Assembly: GCF_029267215.1 (NCBI RefSeq)
Contig: NZ_JARIDH010000060.1
Span: forward strand, 1 to 59,683
Direction: 5' to 3'
Length of the DNA stretch: 59,683 nucleotides
Source: Clostridium sp.
GTDB lineage: Bacteria > Bacillota > Clostridia > Clostridiales > Clostridiaceae
Shown here: positions 36,646-44,551 of the stretch, piece by piece
Layout of the letters: each line of letters starts with the position of its first letter
Position numbering within the stretch: position 1 is the stretch's first letter
The notes under the pieces: model-generated
Told to the model about the DNA's origin: nothing
What the model saw: the letters and a program-made list of their open reading frames with translations, nothing else
Databases searched by the model: none
Position numbers and translations under genes: made by a program

Positions 36646-36748
36646 TATAAGGTTCTGTTTTAAGAAAATGTTGATTTTAGATAGAACTTTTTGACCATCT
36701 TAATGGCTAACTAAAATCAACACTAATTTAAAACAGAGTCTTATATTA
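36643..36748. repeat. Long imperfect inverted repeat, copy 1 of a small repeat family
   Basis: Stem segments are TAATATAAG/CTTATATTA (9 pairs), TCTGTTTTAA/TTAAAACAGA (10) and TGTTGATTTTAG/CTAAAATCAACA (12), separated by small internal loops, with a 30-base apical loop. It lies between convergent genes and may end both transcripts. A relative lies at 50521-50587, sharing the AGGTTCT left end and the TTTAAAACAGAG right end. Confidence 0.75.
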
Positions 36749-36751
36749 GTT

Positions 36752-37225
36752 CTATTTATCATCTTGTTTTTTTTCAAATACGTAATGACAGAAAGGTTCT
36801 AATTTAAAGGAATTAGGGACTTCTTTTAATGAAATATAATCTTTATCAAAATCGCTATCCCAAGGGTAGAGGGTAACCAAATCATCTCCAAAAATATCTA
36901 AAACATAAATTTCTTTATCTATATTAGCAAAAAGTTTAAAAAGAGGCTTTTTTGGAAGCTCTTCTTTAGGAATAAAGTTATTATCCTTAAGACTTAATAC
37001 TAAGTCCTTTAATATTCTAATATCTTCTTCATCTACAACTATTTCACTATAAATATTCATATCTAATATTCTAATTTTAGGAGTAGTGTTTTCAAGTGCT
37101 TTTTCTAGGTTTTTTGTGTGATAAGAGAGTGAGGTTTTTTCTTTATTAAATATGTTCATTGTATTACATGAGGTAAAACCTAAACACAATAATACTGCTG
37201 TAATTAAGATTAGAAGTTTTTTCAT
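36752..37225 (-). CDS. Putative lipoprotein of unknown function
   Basis: A 157-residue exported protein. The N-terminus MKKLLILITAVLLCLGFTSC is a lipoprotein signal with lipobox-like FTSC, so the mature protein would be a membrane-anchored lipoprotein on the outer face. The rest is acidic and without recognisable motifs. The best ribosome binding site, AAGGAGGTGAT, is better placed for a three-codon minigene (ATG ATT TCA TGA, 37233-37222), whose stop overlaps this ATG as ATGA; the lipoprotein start is 12 bases from the SD. Confidence 0.7.
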   Translation of the reverse strand: MKKLLILITAVLLCLGFTSCNTMNIFNKEKTSLSYHTKNLEKALENTTPKIRILDMNIYSEIVVDEEDIRILKDLVLSLKDNNFIPKEELPKKPLFKLFANIDKEIYVLDIFGDDLVTLYPWDSDFDKDYISLKEVPNSFKLEPFCHYVFEKKQDDK

Positions 37226-37343
37226 GAAATCATATCACCTCCTTAAGTTTAATTTATGAAATTTATGTACTTTATAGAACTTTTTCTTAAATTTTGAATA
37301 ATATATATTATTACGATACTTTATAAAACTAAGGAGATGCTTT

Positions 37344-37772
37344 ATGAAATACGTATTAGATATAAAGAACTCCGATATAAGAGATTTTTTTATGGAAAAG
37401 TTAATTGAGAATGGAAATTTAATTATAGATTATTCAAATGAAGAAGGAGGTTTAGAAAAAAGTTTTTCAAAAAAGAATTTATTAAAGGCTGATTTATTTG
37501 TAAGGATAAATTTTGATGTGGATTATGAAAAGAAAATAGAGTTTTTTGGAGAGGAAAAAATATTAAGAAAAATGATGGCTTTAAATTTAGACGATATGAT
37601 TGAGTATCTAAATTTAGGAAAGATATTTATAAAAAGTTATAGTGGACTGTACTTAGTCAAAAATTTAGAGTCTTTATGCTTAATTATTAATATAAGTGAT
37701 GAAGAAAATGAAAAAATAGATAGAAGTAAATTAAAAGAAGTTTTATACAAATTAATAATAGAAGCAAGTTAA
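37344..37772 (+). CDS. Unrecognised 142-aa protein
   Basis: A cytosolic-looking protein with AAGGAG before the ATG and no signal peptide or membrane segment. One stretch, KKNLLKADLFVRINFDVDYE, loosely recalls the ADLFVSIHxN core of N-acetylmuramoyl-L-alanine amidases (Amidase_3), but the catalytic His/Glu set is not convincingly there, so it would be at best a degenerate relative. It is flanked by a divergent lipoprotein gene and a convergent membrane protein gene. Function unknown. Confidence 0.6.
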   Translation: MKYVLDIKNSDIRDFFMEKLIENGNLIIDYSNEEGGLEKSFSKKNLLKADLFVRINFDVDYEKKIEFFGEEKILRKMMALNLDDMIEYLNLGKIFIKSYSGLYLVKNLESLCLIINISDEENEKIDRSKLKEVLYKLIIEAS

Positions 37773-37781
37773 GAGGAATTT

Positions 37782-37806
37782 GGACTAGTATAAACTAGTC
37801 CTTTTT
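37782..37806. terminator. Terminator shared by convergent small genes
   Basis: GGACTAGT pairs with ACTAGTCC around a 4-base loop, followed by five T on the plus strand. Confidence 0.8.
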
Positions 37807-38262
37807 CTCTTTTTCTGAACATATTAAGTTTATTTCTTCTGAAATATCATGACTTTTAGATTTGCTTATTAAAAAACCTACGGATAAGAATAATAAATTT
37901 CTTATTTCAATAATAGAGGTACTTTCTTGATCTATATTTACAAGAGAACTTATCATAAGTACTATTAATGAAAAAAATGATATTATACTAGCTATTATTG
38001 TATAGAGGTTTTTAGAATTTGATTTATCTTTCTTTAACACATTATCACCAAATAAATATCCAAAGATTGAAGACATAATAGATTGAATAGTTAATAAAGA
38101 TGGGTTTTTTAAATAATCTATATAGAATATAGAAATAGCAGTAAAGAAAAAAGATATCAATCCAAGTAAAATAATGACTTTACTAGCTAAACAGTGCTTT
38201 TTTATCAATTGAACTAAGTATAGATTTTTAAAATAGGTATTTATTTTTGAGAATATTTTCAT
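37795..38262 (-). CDS. Unrecognised integral membrane protein, 155 aa
   Basis: About four hydrophobic segments are visible (for example VIILLGLISFFFTAISIFYI, TIIASIISFFSLIVLMISSLV and NLLFLSVGFLIS), with a basic N-terminus and a charged C-terminal tail ending CSEKEKKD. AGGAGG precedes the ATG at 38262. Its stop codon overlaps the shared terminator. No family recognised. Confidence 0.65.
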   Translation of the reverse strand: MKIFSKINTYFKNLYLVQLIKKHCLASKVIILLGLISFFFTAISIFYIDYLKNPSLLTIQSIMSSIFGYLFGDNVLKKDKSNSKNLYTIIASIISFFSLIVLMISSLVNIDQESTSIIEIRNLLFLSVGFLISKSKSHDISEEINLICSEKEKKD

Positions 38263-38379
38263 AAGAATACCTCCTATAACATATAGTATGTAAATGTGAA
38301 AAATATGTTATTTCAAATTAATATTTAGCCTTATAAAGGCATATATATGATTAAATAGCAGTATTTTTAGGAGGAACTT

Positions 38380-39453
38380 GTGGATATTATAGGAAGTATC
38401 AATACTAGGTTTATAAGTAAAAATGAGCAGGGTAAGAAGGAAATAATAAGTAAAATAAATAATATAGCATTAAGTGGAGCTAATATAATAAGAATGAATC
38501 TTTCTCATAGTAAACATGAAGATGTATTATTTTGTATAAATTATATAAGATATAATCATAAAGATATTAGAATACTTTTAGATTTACAAGGGAATAAGGT
38601 GAGAGTTTCTAATCTTCTTAAAGAAACATTTAAGGTTATGAAAGAGGAGATTGTTTATTTTTGTTCAGAGGATGCCTATGAAATTTATAAGAATAATATT
38701 TATGAAAATAACAAGTTAATTCCTCTAAACATAAAAAACAAGTTTATATATAATAAAAAGTTTAAAAAAATATTTATGAAAGATGCAACAATGGAATTTG
38801 GAGTTATAAGTAATAATAATGGATTAATAAAAACTAAAGTTAAATTAGGTGGAGTTGTAAGAAGTGAAAAAGGGTGTAATCTTCCATTGCTAGATAGAAA
38901 AGAGTGGGGGGTTACAGATAAAGATAAGAAAGATATATCTTTTGCACTAAATAATGGAATTGATATTATAGCATATTCATATTGTTCATATGTTGATGAA
39001 TGTAGAGAGTTTAAAAATTATGTGTTTAGAAATGTAAATAAAAATCAAGTCTTACCTAAACTATGGGGAAAAATAGAGACTAATGATGGATTAAATAACA
39101 TAAAAGACATAGCAGAAGAATTAGATGGAATAGTTATTGCAAGAGGAGATTTGTCGGCAGAAATTGGAATTAAAAATGTACCAATTGCCCAAGAAAAGAT
39201 ATTATATACATTAAAAAAACAAAAGAAAGAGGTTATTGTTGCTACAAATGTTTTAGGAAGTATGAATAGATTGAATATTAAAAATCCTACCATAAATGAA
39301 TTAAGTGATATATATAACTTAATTAAACATGGAGCCACTGGATTTATGCTTACAGGAGAGACTAGCACTGGAAAAAATGAAAAAGAGATTGTACTTGAGT
39401 TAAAATATGTTACGGATTATTACTACAAATTAATAAAAAAGTTGAAAAAATAA
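38380..39453 (+). CDS. Divergent, truncated pyruvate kinase homologue
   Basis: 357 residues covering pyruvate kinase domains A and B but not the C-terminal allosteric domain (normal bacterial enzymes have about 470-580). Matching motifs: GANIIRMNLSHS, ILLDLQGNKVRVSNL (canonical LLDTKGPEIRTG), KKIFMKDATMEF, the KIE Lys and Glu in LWGKIETNDG, the metal Asp in ARGDLSAEIG, and ATNVLGSM for ATQMLDSM. The second motif has lost its usual Lys, Pro and Glu, while the proton-transfer Lys (KIE) and catalytic Thr are kept. Starts at GTG 38380 after AGGAGGAA. Monocistronic. Activity on PEP is doubtful; another PEP/enolate-type substrate or a regulatory role is possible. Confidence 0.8.
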   Translation: MDIIGSINTRFISKNEQGKKEIISKINNIALSGANIIRMNLSHSKHEDVLFCINYIRYNHKDIRILLDLQGNKVRVSNLLKETFKVMKEEIVYFCSEDAYEIYKNNIYENNKLIPLNIKNKFIYNKKFKKIFMKDATMEFGVISNNNGLIKTKVKLGGVVRSEKGCNLPLLDRKEWGVTDKDKKDISFALNNGIDIIAYSYCSYVDECREFKNYVFRNVNKNQVLPKLWGKIETNDGLNNIKDIAEELDGIVIARGDLSAEIGIKNVPIAQEKILYTLKKQKKEVIVATNVLGSMNRLNIKNPTINELSDIYNLIKHGATGFMLTGETSTGKNEKEIVLELKYVTDYYYKLIKKLKK

Positions 39454-39488
39454 ACTAAGTGAGCTTATTTCTCACTTAGTTTATTTTT
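39451..39488. terminator. Bidirectional terminator
   Basis: TAAACTAAGTGAG pairs perfectly with CTCACTTAGTTTA, beginning on the stop codon of the kinase-like gene and shared with the convergent PAP2 gene. Confidence 0.85.
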
Positions 39489-40007
39489 AAATTTAATATT
39501 ATAAATTTTTATTACTATTAAAAAACTTATAAATCCTAAAAGTATTCCACTTAATACATCACTTGGATAGTGAACTAATAAATATATTCTAGAAAATGCT
39601 ATTAATGAAGCCAGTGTATAAAAATATACTTTGTATTTTTTTATACAGTAGGATAACATAAAAGCTGCTGCAAAGGAAGCTGAAGTATGGCCAGATGGCA
39701 TTGAAAAACTATTTGGTTTTGATATTATTATGTTTAAATCTTTATATGTAACAAAAGGTCTAGGTCTTTCTATTAAATGTTTCAGTATGCCTTCTCCTAA
39801 AATAGTATTAACAATAAGCACTGCAAGAGTCAATATTCCTATTTTTCTATATTTTTTAGAAATTAAAAGACCTAAGCTTATAACAATCCAGATAAATCCT
39901 AAATTTCCTAATGAGGTGAAAAAAATCATTATTGGATTTAAAAAACTATTTTCTATGTGATTTTGGAAAAAGTAGAGAATATTTATATCTATATTTTGAA
40001 TAAACAT
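39465..40007 (-). CDS. PAP2-family membrane phosphatase
   Basis: A 180-residue, roughly five-helix membrane protein with the three phosphatase motifs in order: KHLIERPRPF, PSGHTSASF and SRIYLLVHYPSDVLSG, giving the catalytic His pair facing outward. BcrC-type members recycle undecaprenyl diphosphate for cell wall synthesis; others dephosphorylate phosphatidic acid or related lipids. Which one applies here cannot be decided. GGAG precedes the ATG at 40007. Confidence 0.9.
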   Translation of the reverse strand: MFIQNIDINILYFFQNHIENSFLNPIMIFFTSLGNLGFIWIVISLGLLISKKYRKIGILTLAVLIVNTILGEGILKHLIERPRPFVTYKDLNIIISKPNSFSMPSGHTSASFAAAFMLSYCIKKYKVYFYTLASLIAFSRIYLLVHYPSDVLSGILLGFISFLIVIKIYNIKFKNKLSEK

Positions 40008-40109
40008 TTAAATCTCCTTTCTTTATTTAAAAATTTAATTTTATTATGTAATTATTTTTAGTATATTAAACTTTATAAAAAAAATTAATATTTTGCAATT
40101 GGAAAAAAT

Positions 40110-40138
40110 AAAAAACAGACTTAAAAGCCTGTTTTTTA
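40110..40138 (-). terminator. Terminator of the crcB-DUF190 operon
   Basis: On the minus strand AAAACAGGC pairs with GTCTGTTTT-type sequence (one wobble), followed by T. Confidence 0.7.
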
Positions 40139-40477
40139 TTGCTCGTCTTTTCTAAATCTTGTGACATTTACATTGTCTATAATAGTTAAGGTTCCAGTTT
40201 CAATCATAGGTTCTAAAATTTCAGCTAATTCATATATTTTTTCTGTGCTGTCAATAACTTCTATAATTATAGGAAGATTTCTAGCTAATATTTCTATAAA
40301 ATCAGAATGTATTTTATGATGTCTATCAAGTCCTTCTATTCCTCTAAAAACTGTAGCGCCTAAAATATCTTTTTCTTTTAATTTAGCTAATATTTCAGTA
40401 TAAAGAGGTTTTCCATTATACTTATCAGCTTCATCAATGAAAATTTTTAAAAAACTTCCTTTAAATTGTTTTTTCAT
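40136..40477 (-). CDS. DUF190 family protein
   Basis: A 113-residue soluble protein of the small DUF190 family, which has a PII-like ferredoxin fold. Recognisable sequence is FIDEADKYNGKPLYTEILAK, GATVFRGIEGLDRHH and PIIIEVIDSTEKIYEL. It lies 19 bases downstream of crcB in one operon; this pairing is common in bacteria and suggests that DUF190 modulates the fluoride channel (inference). AGGAGG precedes the ATG. Confidence 0.88.
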   Translation of the reverse strand: MKKQFKGSFLKIFIDEADKYNGKPLYTEILAKLKEKDILGATVFRGIEGLDRHHKIHSDFIEILARNLPIIIEVIDSTEKIYELAEILEPMIETGTLTIIDNVNVTRFRKDEQ

Positions 40478-40496
40478 AAAAAATTCCTCCTAAATA

Positions 40497-40883
40497 TTAA
40501 AATAATAATCTAGCTACTTTTTGACCAAGTACAACAAAAATTAAACTACATCCTAAGTTTAACATAGCATTCTCTATTCCTAATACAATGTGACCATTAT
40601 TTAACATACTTATAGTTTCATATGAGAAGGTTGAAAAAGTAGTAAGTCCTCCCATAATACCTGTTGTTAAAAATAATCTCATATTTGATGATATAAGAGC
40701 ACTATCCATACTAAATTCCATTATGAATCCTATTAAAAGAGCACCTAAAATATTTGCCATTAAAGTACCATAAGGAAAGTTACCACCTAAATTTTTAGCT
40801 GCAAATATAGATATAAGGTATCTTGAAGCTGCACCAATAAATCCACCACACCCTACAACTAAAGCTAGTATAAGTTTCTGCAT
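40497..40883 (-). CDS. crcB: Fluoride ion channel CrcB/Fluc
   Basis: A 128-residue, four-helix dual-topology fluoride channel. Typical sequence is GGFIGAASRYLI, FPYGTLMANILGALLIGF with the conserved Asn, and GIMGGLTTFSTFSYE with the Phe-box Phe residues and the Na+ site. One gene is present, so a homodimer is expected. The second ATG at 40883 is preferred: AAGGAG directly abuts the ATG at 40892. Upstream I did not find the fluoride riboswitch. Confidence 0.94.
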   Translation of the reverse strand: MQKLILALVVGCGGFIGAASRYLISIFAAKNLGGNFPYGTLMANILGALLIGFIMEFSMDSALISSNMRLFLTTGIMGGLTTFSTFSYETISMLNNGHIVLGIENAMLNLGCSLIFVVLGQKVARLLF

Positions 40884-40892
40884 TTTGAACAT

Positions 40893-41265
40893 CTCCTTGG
40901 ATAATAATCTAAATAAGATAAATATATTTTAAAATAAAAATTTTTAATTTATGGATATATATTAACAAAATATTAATTGAAAGTAAAAAAAAATCAATAG
41001 CACATGATTTATAATAAAGATAATTTCTTAGCAAATTAGTAATAAAACATATTTTTAAAAATTAAAAAGCGTATATTTAGTAAATGAATGCTATAAATTA
41101 ATAAAATATCTTATTAATTTAAATATAAATATATAATTTTGTTATATGGATAAATTTTAGAAAAGTTGAATAAATTATATATATATAAATATTGTTTATG
41201 AGTAAAAATATATATATTTTCAAATATTTAAAAAAATTAACAGAAAATATAAAAAAATCATCGTG
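40893..41265. other. AT-rich gap between divergent crcB and the lipoprotein gene
   Basis: About 370 bases with no coding sequence or structured motif I can name beyond stretches of A and T. The promoter-side remainder to 41522 is described separately. Confidence 0.5.
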
Positions 41266-41468
41266 TTTAAAAATCAACAAAAGTAAGATATAATGCTGGT
41301 TTAGAGGATATAAACTCTCTTTTTTTATAACATTGACTTTTATTAAATTATATTATAAATTAACTATAGAAACTTAAATCACTAAAATTTTTATAAAATT
41401 AATTTAGTAAAAATCATTTATTTAAAAGGGTGTAAAAAATGATTTGAGGATTTTTGTAAACGTTTGAT
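41266..41468 (+). promoter_or_regulatory. Promoter, weak hairpin and cre-like site of the lipoprotein gene
   Basis: TTTAAA (41266-41271), 17 bases, TATAAT (41289-41294). About 10 bases after the -10 box, AGAG/CTCT (41303-41318) followed by seven T resembles a weak early terminator. TGTAAACGTTTGAT (41455-41468), close to the gene, matches the cre core TGWAANCGNT but not its final CA. Premature termination and CcpA control are both inferred. Confidence 0.4.
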
Positions 41469-41522
41469 GAAATTCTTTAGATTTAAGTATCTAGGTATAA
41501 AATGTATAAGGGGGATTTAAAA

Positions 41523-42974
41523 ATGCTTAAACACAAAAAATTAAAGGCATTAATTTTAGGAGGAATGATTACAACATCAGCAGTGCTTACTGGATGTGGA
41601 TCAAGTGGAAATACCTCATCAGAAGGTGGAGCAGGTGAAAAACCAGTTAACTTGGTTTGGTACACCATAGGTGATGCTCCAAAGGATAATGAAATGGTAG
41701 AAGAGGAAGTAAATAAATATTTAAAAGACAAGATAAATGCAACTGTTGATATAAAACATATTTCATTTGGAGATTACACACAAAAAATGAATGTATTAGC
41801 AAATTCAGGAGAAGACTATGATTTAGCATTTACATGTTCATGGGCTTTCCCATACTTAGAGAATGCTAGAAAAGGAGCTTTTTTAGAAATAAATGATTTG
41901 TTGGATGAAAAAGGAAAAGATTTAAAAAAGGTTATAGATGAAAGACTATGGAAAGGTGCTGAGGTTGATGGAGGTTTATATGCAGTACCAAACCAAAAAG
42001 AAATAGCTGGAGCACCTATGTGGGTATTTGATAAGGAGCTTGTAGAAAAATACAATATACCTTATGAAGACATTCATTCTGTAGAGGATTTAGAACCTTG
42101 GCTTAAAGTTATAAAAGAAAAAGAACCAGAATTCGTTCCATTCTACACACAAGGAGATGGAATTCCATTAGAATTTGATGAGGTATTAAGACCTTTAGGT
42201 GTATTCTATAATGATGATACCTTAACAGTTAAAAATATGTATGAAACTGAAGAAATGAAAAATATGATGGTTAAATTAAGAGAATACTATGAAAAAGGAT
42301 ATATTAATCATGATGCAGCTGTAAATAATATGAAAAATGAAGTTAAGAGATTTTTATGGAAAGCTGATGGTCAACCATATGCTGAGAATGGTTGGGGACA
42401 AAGTTTAGGAAGAGAGGTTGTTACTTCATCAATAATTCCTGCATATGTTACAAACAACTCAACAACAGGGGCTATGACTGCTATATCATCTACTTCTAAG
42501 CATCCAGAAAAAGCTATGGAACTTTTAAATTTAGTAAATACTGATTCAAAGTTAAGAAATATGCTAATGTTTGGATTAGAAGGAACTCATTATGAGAAAG
42601 TTGGTGACAATCAAATTAAGAGAGATCCTAATAATAATGGATACAATGTAACTAGCTGGGGATATGGTAATTTATTTGATACTTATGTATTAGATGCTGA
42701 CCCAGTAGATAAATGGGATGCTTTTGAAGAATTTAATAAAAAAGCTAAGACTTCACAACTTTTAGGATTTAAGTTTAATACTGAGAAGGTTTCAAATCAA
42801 ATTTCAGCTATGAACAATGTCTTAAATGAGTTTGAAAGATCCTTATATTCAGGTTCAGTAGATCCAGTAGATGCTTTAGAAAAATTAAATAAAAAGCTAA
42901 ATGAATCAGGATTAGAGGAAGTTAAAGTTGAAATGCAAAATCAAATAAATGAATGGAAAAAATCAAATAAATAG
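41523..42974 (+). CDS. ABC-type sugar-binding lipoprotein, LplA/DUF3502-like
   Basis: A 483-residue extracellular solute-binding protein. The signal peptide (about 1-24) ends in the lipobox LTGC, then a Ser/Gly-rich linker. The mature part begins NLVWYTIGDAP and shows YDLAFTCSWAFPY and EVDGGLYAVPNQKE, in the style of Firmicute LplA-type carbohydrate-binding proteins. No permease or ATPase gene is adjacent, so it is an orphan that must use a transporter encoded elsewhere. The ATG at 41523 follows AAGGGGGA; a reading from 41502 adds seven residues over that site. Confidence 0.88.
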   Translation: MLKHKKLKALILGGMITTSAVLTGCGSSGNTSSEGGAGEKPVNLVWYTIGDAPKDNEMVEEEVNKYLKDKINATVDIKHISFGDYTQKMNVLANSGEDYDLAFTCSWAFPYLENARKGAFLEINDLLDEKGKDLKKVIDERLWKGAEVDGGLYAVPNQKEIAGAPMWVFDKELVEKYNIPYEDIHSVEDLEPWLKVIKEKEPEFVPFYTQGDGIPLEFDEVLRPLGVFYNDDTLTVKNMYETEEMKNMMVKLREYYEKGYINHDAAVNNMKNEVKRFLWKADGQPYAENGWGQSLGREVVTSSIIPAYVTNNSTTGAMTAISSTSKHPEKAMELLNLVNTDSKLRNMLMFGLEGTHYEKVGDNQIKRDPNNNGYNVTSWGYGNLFDTYVLDADPVDKWDAFEEFNKKAKTSQLLGFKFNTEKVSNQISAMNNVLNEFERSLYSGSVDPVDALEKLNKKLNESGLEEVKVEMQNQINEWKKSNK

Positions 42975-42985
42975 TATATAAATTT

Positions 42986-43025
42986 AAAAATGAGGCGAGT
43001 AAATTCTCACCTCATTTATTTTTTA
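42986..43025 (+). terminator. Rho-independent terminator after the binding protein
   Basis: AAATGAGG-C-GAG pairs with CTC-A-CCTCATTT (one mismatch), then T-rich sequence. Confidence 0.85.
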
Positions 43026-43181
43026 GAAATTTTTAAGTAAGTAGAAAAAAGAAAAGTAGTTTTAGGAATAAAATCAAATTTAAATAAATAAAATGTAAAG
43101 TAGAATCTATACTAAATATAAATCTTCTTTTTAAAAATTTTAAATAATTTTATTAATATGTATTTGTTAGGAGGAAATATT

Positions 43182-44348
43182 ATGGCAAGATTTACTTTAC
43201 CTAGAGACATATATCATGGAAAGGACTCTTTAGAAATACTTAAAACATTAGAAGGAAATAAAGCTTTCATAGTTGTTGGAGGCGGTTCAATGAAGAGGTT
43301 TGGTTTCCTGGATAAAGTTTTAAGTTATTTAAGGGCAGCTAATATAGAAACTAAGGTTTTTGAAGGAGTGGAACCAGACCCATCAGTTGAAACTGTAATG
43401 AAGGGTGCTAAAGAAATGCAAGAATTTGAACCAGATTGGATTATTTCAATAGGAGGAGGTTCACCAATAGATGCCGCTAAGGCTATGTGGATTTTCTATG
43501 AATATCCAAATTTCACATTTGAAGAAGCAATAGTTCCATTTGGATTACCAAAGCTTAGAAAAAAAGCTAAGTTCATAGCAATTCCTTCAACATCAGGAAC
43601 AGCTACTGAGGTTACTGCATTCTCAGTTATAACTGATTATAAGGCTAAGATTAAATATCCTTTAGCTGATTTTGAAATTACTCCTGATATAGCAATAGTT
43701 GACCCTAGTTTAGCTGAGACAATGCCAAAAAAATTAGTTGCTCACACAGGAATGGATGCTTTAACTCATGCTATAGAAGCATATACAGCAGGACTTAAAT
43801 CAAACTTTACAGATCCACTAGCACTTAAGGCTATAGAAATGGTTAATATAAATTTAGTAAATTCATATAAAGGAGATATGAAGGCTAGAGGAGAAATGCA
43901 TGAAGCTCAATGTTTGGCAGGAATGGCATTCTCAAATGCATTATTAGGAATAGTTCATTCTATGGCTCATAAGGTTGGGGCAGTATTTCATATTCCTCAT
44001 GGATGTGCAAATGCAATATTCTTACCATATGTAATTCAATATAACAGAAAAGTTTGTGAAGATAGATATGGTAATATAGCTAGACATATAGGATTAGAGG
44101 GAGAAAATGATGAAGTTTTAACTAATAATCTTATAAAACTTATTGATGAATTTAATAAGGAGCTAAATATTCCTTCATCAATGAAAGAATATGGAGTAGA
44201 CGAAGAGGAATTTAAGAATAATCTTAAGTTCATAGCTCACAATGCTGTTTTAGATCCTTGTACAGGTTCAAATCCAAGAACTATTGATGATGAAAGTATG
44301 GAAAAACTTTATTCTTGTGCTTATTATGGAGAAAAAGTTGATTTTTAA
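43182..44348 (+). CDS. Iron-containing alcohol dehydrogenase (butanol/ethanol type)
   Basis: A 388-residue group III alcohol dehydrogenase that reduces aldehydes to alcohols with NAD(P)H for redox balance. Motifs are the nucleotide-site GGGSPIDAAKAMW, the PSTSGTATEVTAFSVITD block, and the metal His/Asp set in HTGMDALTHAIEAY, HSMAHKVGAVFHIPHG. It resembles clostridial NADPH butanol dehydrogenases. The ATG at 43182 follows TTAGGAGG; 43158 is the less likely alternative. Monocistronic. Confidence 0.94.
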   Translation: MARFTLPRDIYHGKDSLEILKTLEGNKAFIVVGGGSMKRFGFLDKVLSYLRAANIETKVFEGVEPDPSVETVMKGAKEMQEFEPDWIISIGGGSPIDAAKAMWIFYEYPNFTFEEAIVPFGLPKLRKKAKFIAIPSTSGTATEVTAFSVITDYKAKIKYPLADFEITPDIAIVDPSLAETMPKKLVAHTGMDALTHAIEAYTAGLKSNFTDPLALKAIEMVNINLVNSYKGDMKARGEMHEAQCLAGMAFSNALLGIVHSMAHKVGAVFHIPHGCANAIFLPYVIQYNRKVCEDRYGNIARHIGLEGENDEVLTNNLIKLIDEFNKELNIPSSMKEYGVDEEEFKNNLKFIAHNAVLDPCTGSNPRTIDDESMEKLYSCAYYGEKVDF

Positions 44349-44483
44349 TAATTCCTAAAAATTTAAAACTTAATTTTTGAAAAGTTAAGTATATTTAAAA
44401 AGATAATTTAATTCTGTTTTAGCATAAGATTTTAATATCTTTTGAGAGTTTTAATTTAGTAGCTAAATAATTTCAAAAGATTT

Positions 44484-44517
44484 AAGCCTCTAAAAATTTT
44501 ATTTAGAGGCTTTTTAT
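44484..44517 (+). terminator. Terminator ahead of nfnA
   Basis: AAGCCTCTAAA pairs with TTTAGAGGCTT, followed by a T-rich run. It ends 34 bases before nfnA. Upstream, ATCTTTTGA (44437-44445) could pair with TCAAAAGAT (44473-44481), but not with the terminator stem itself. Confidence 0.8.
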
Positions 44518-44551
44518 TTACTTATAATTAAATAAAATATAGGAGAGAAGT

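Noticed and set aside
40884-41100. Fluoride riboswitch ahead of crcB
   Set aside because: The GC-rich aptamer pattern is missing in this AT-only region on either strand.
41502-41522. Seven-residue extension of the binding lipoprotein
   Set aside because: It covers the ribosome binding site AAGGGGGA; the signal peptide begins properly at 41523.
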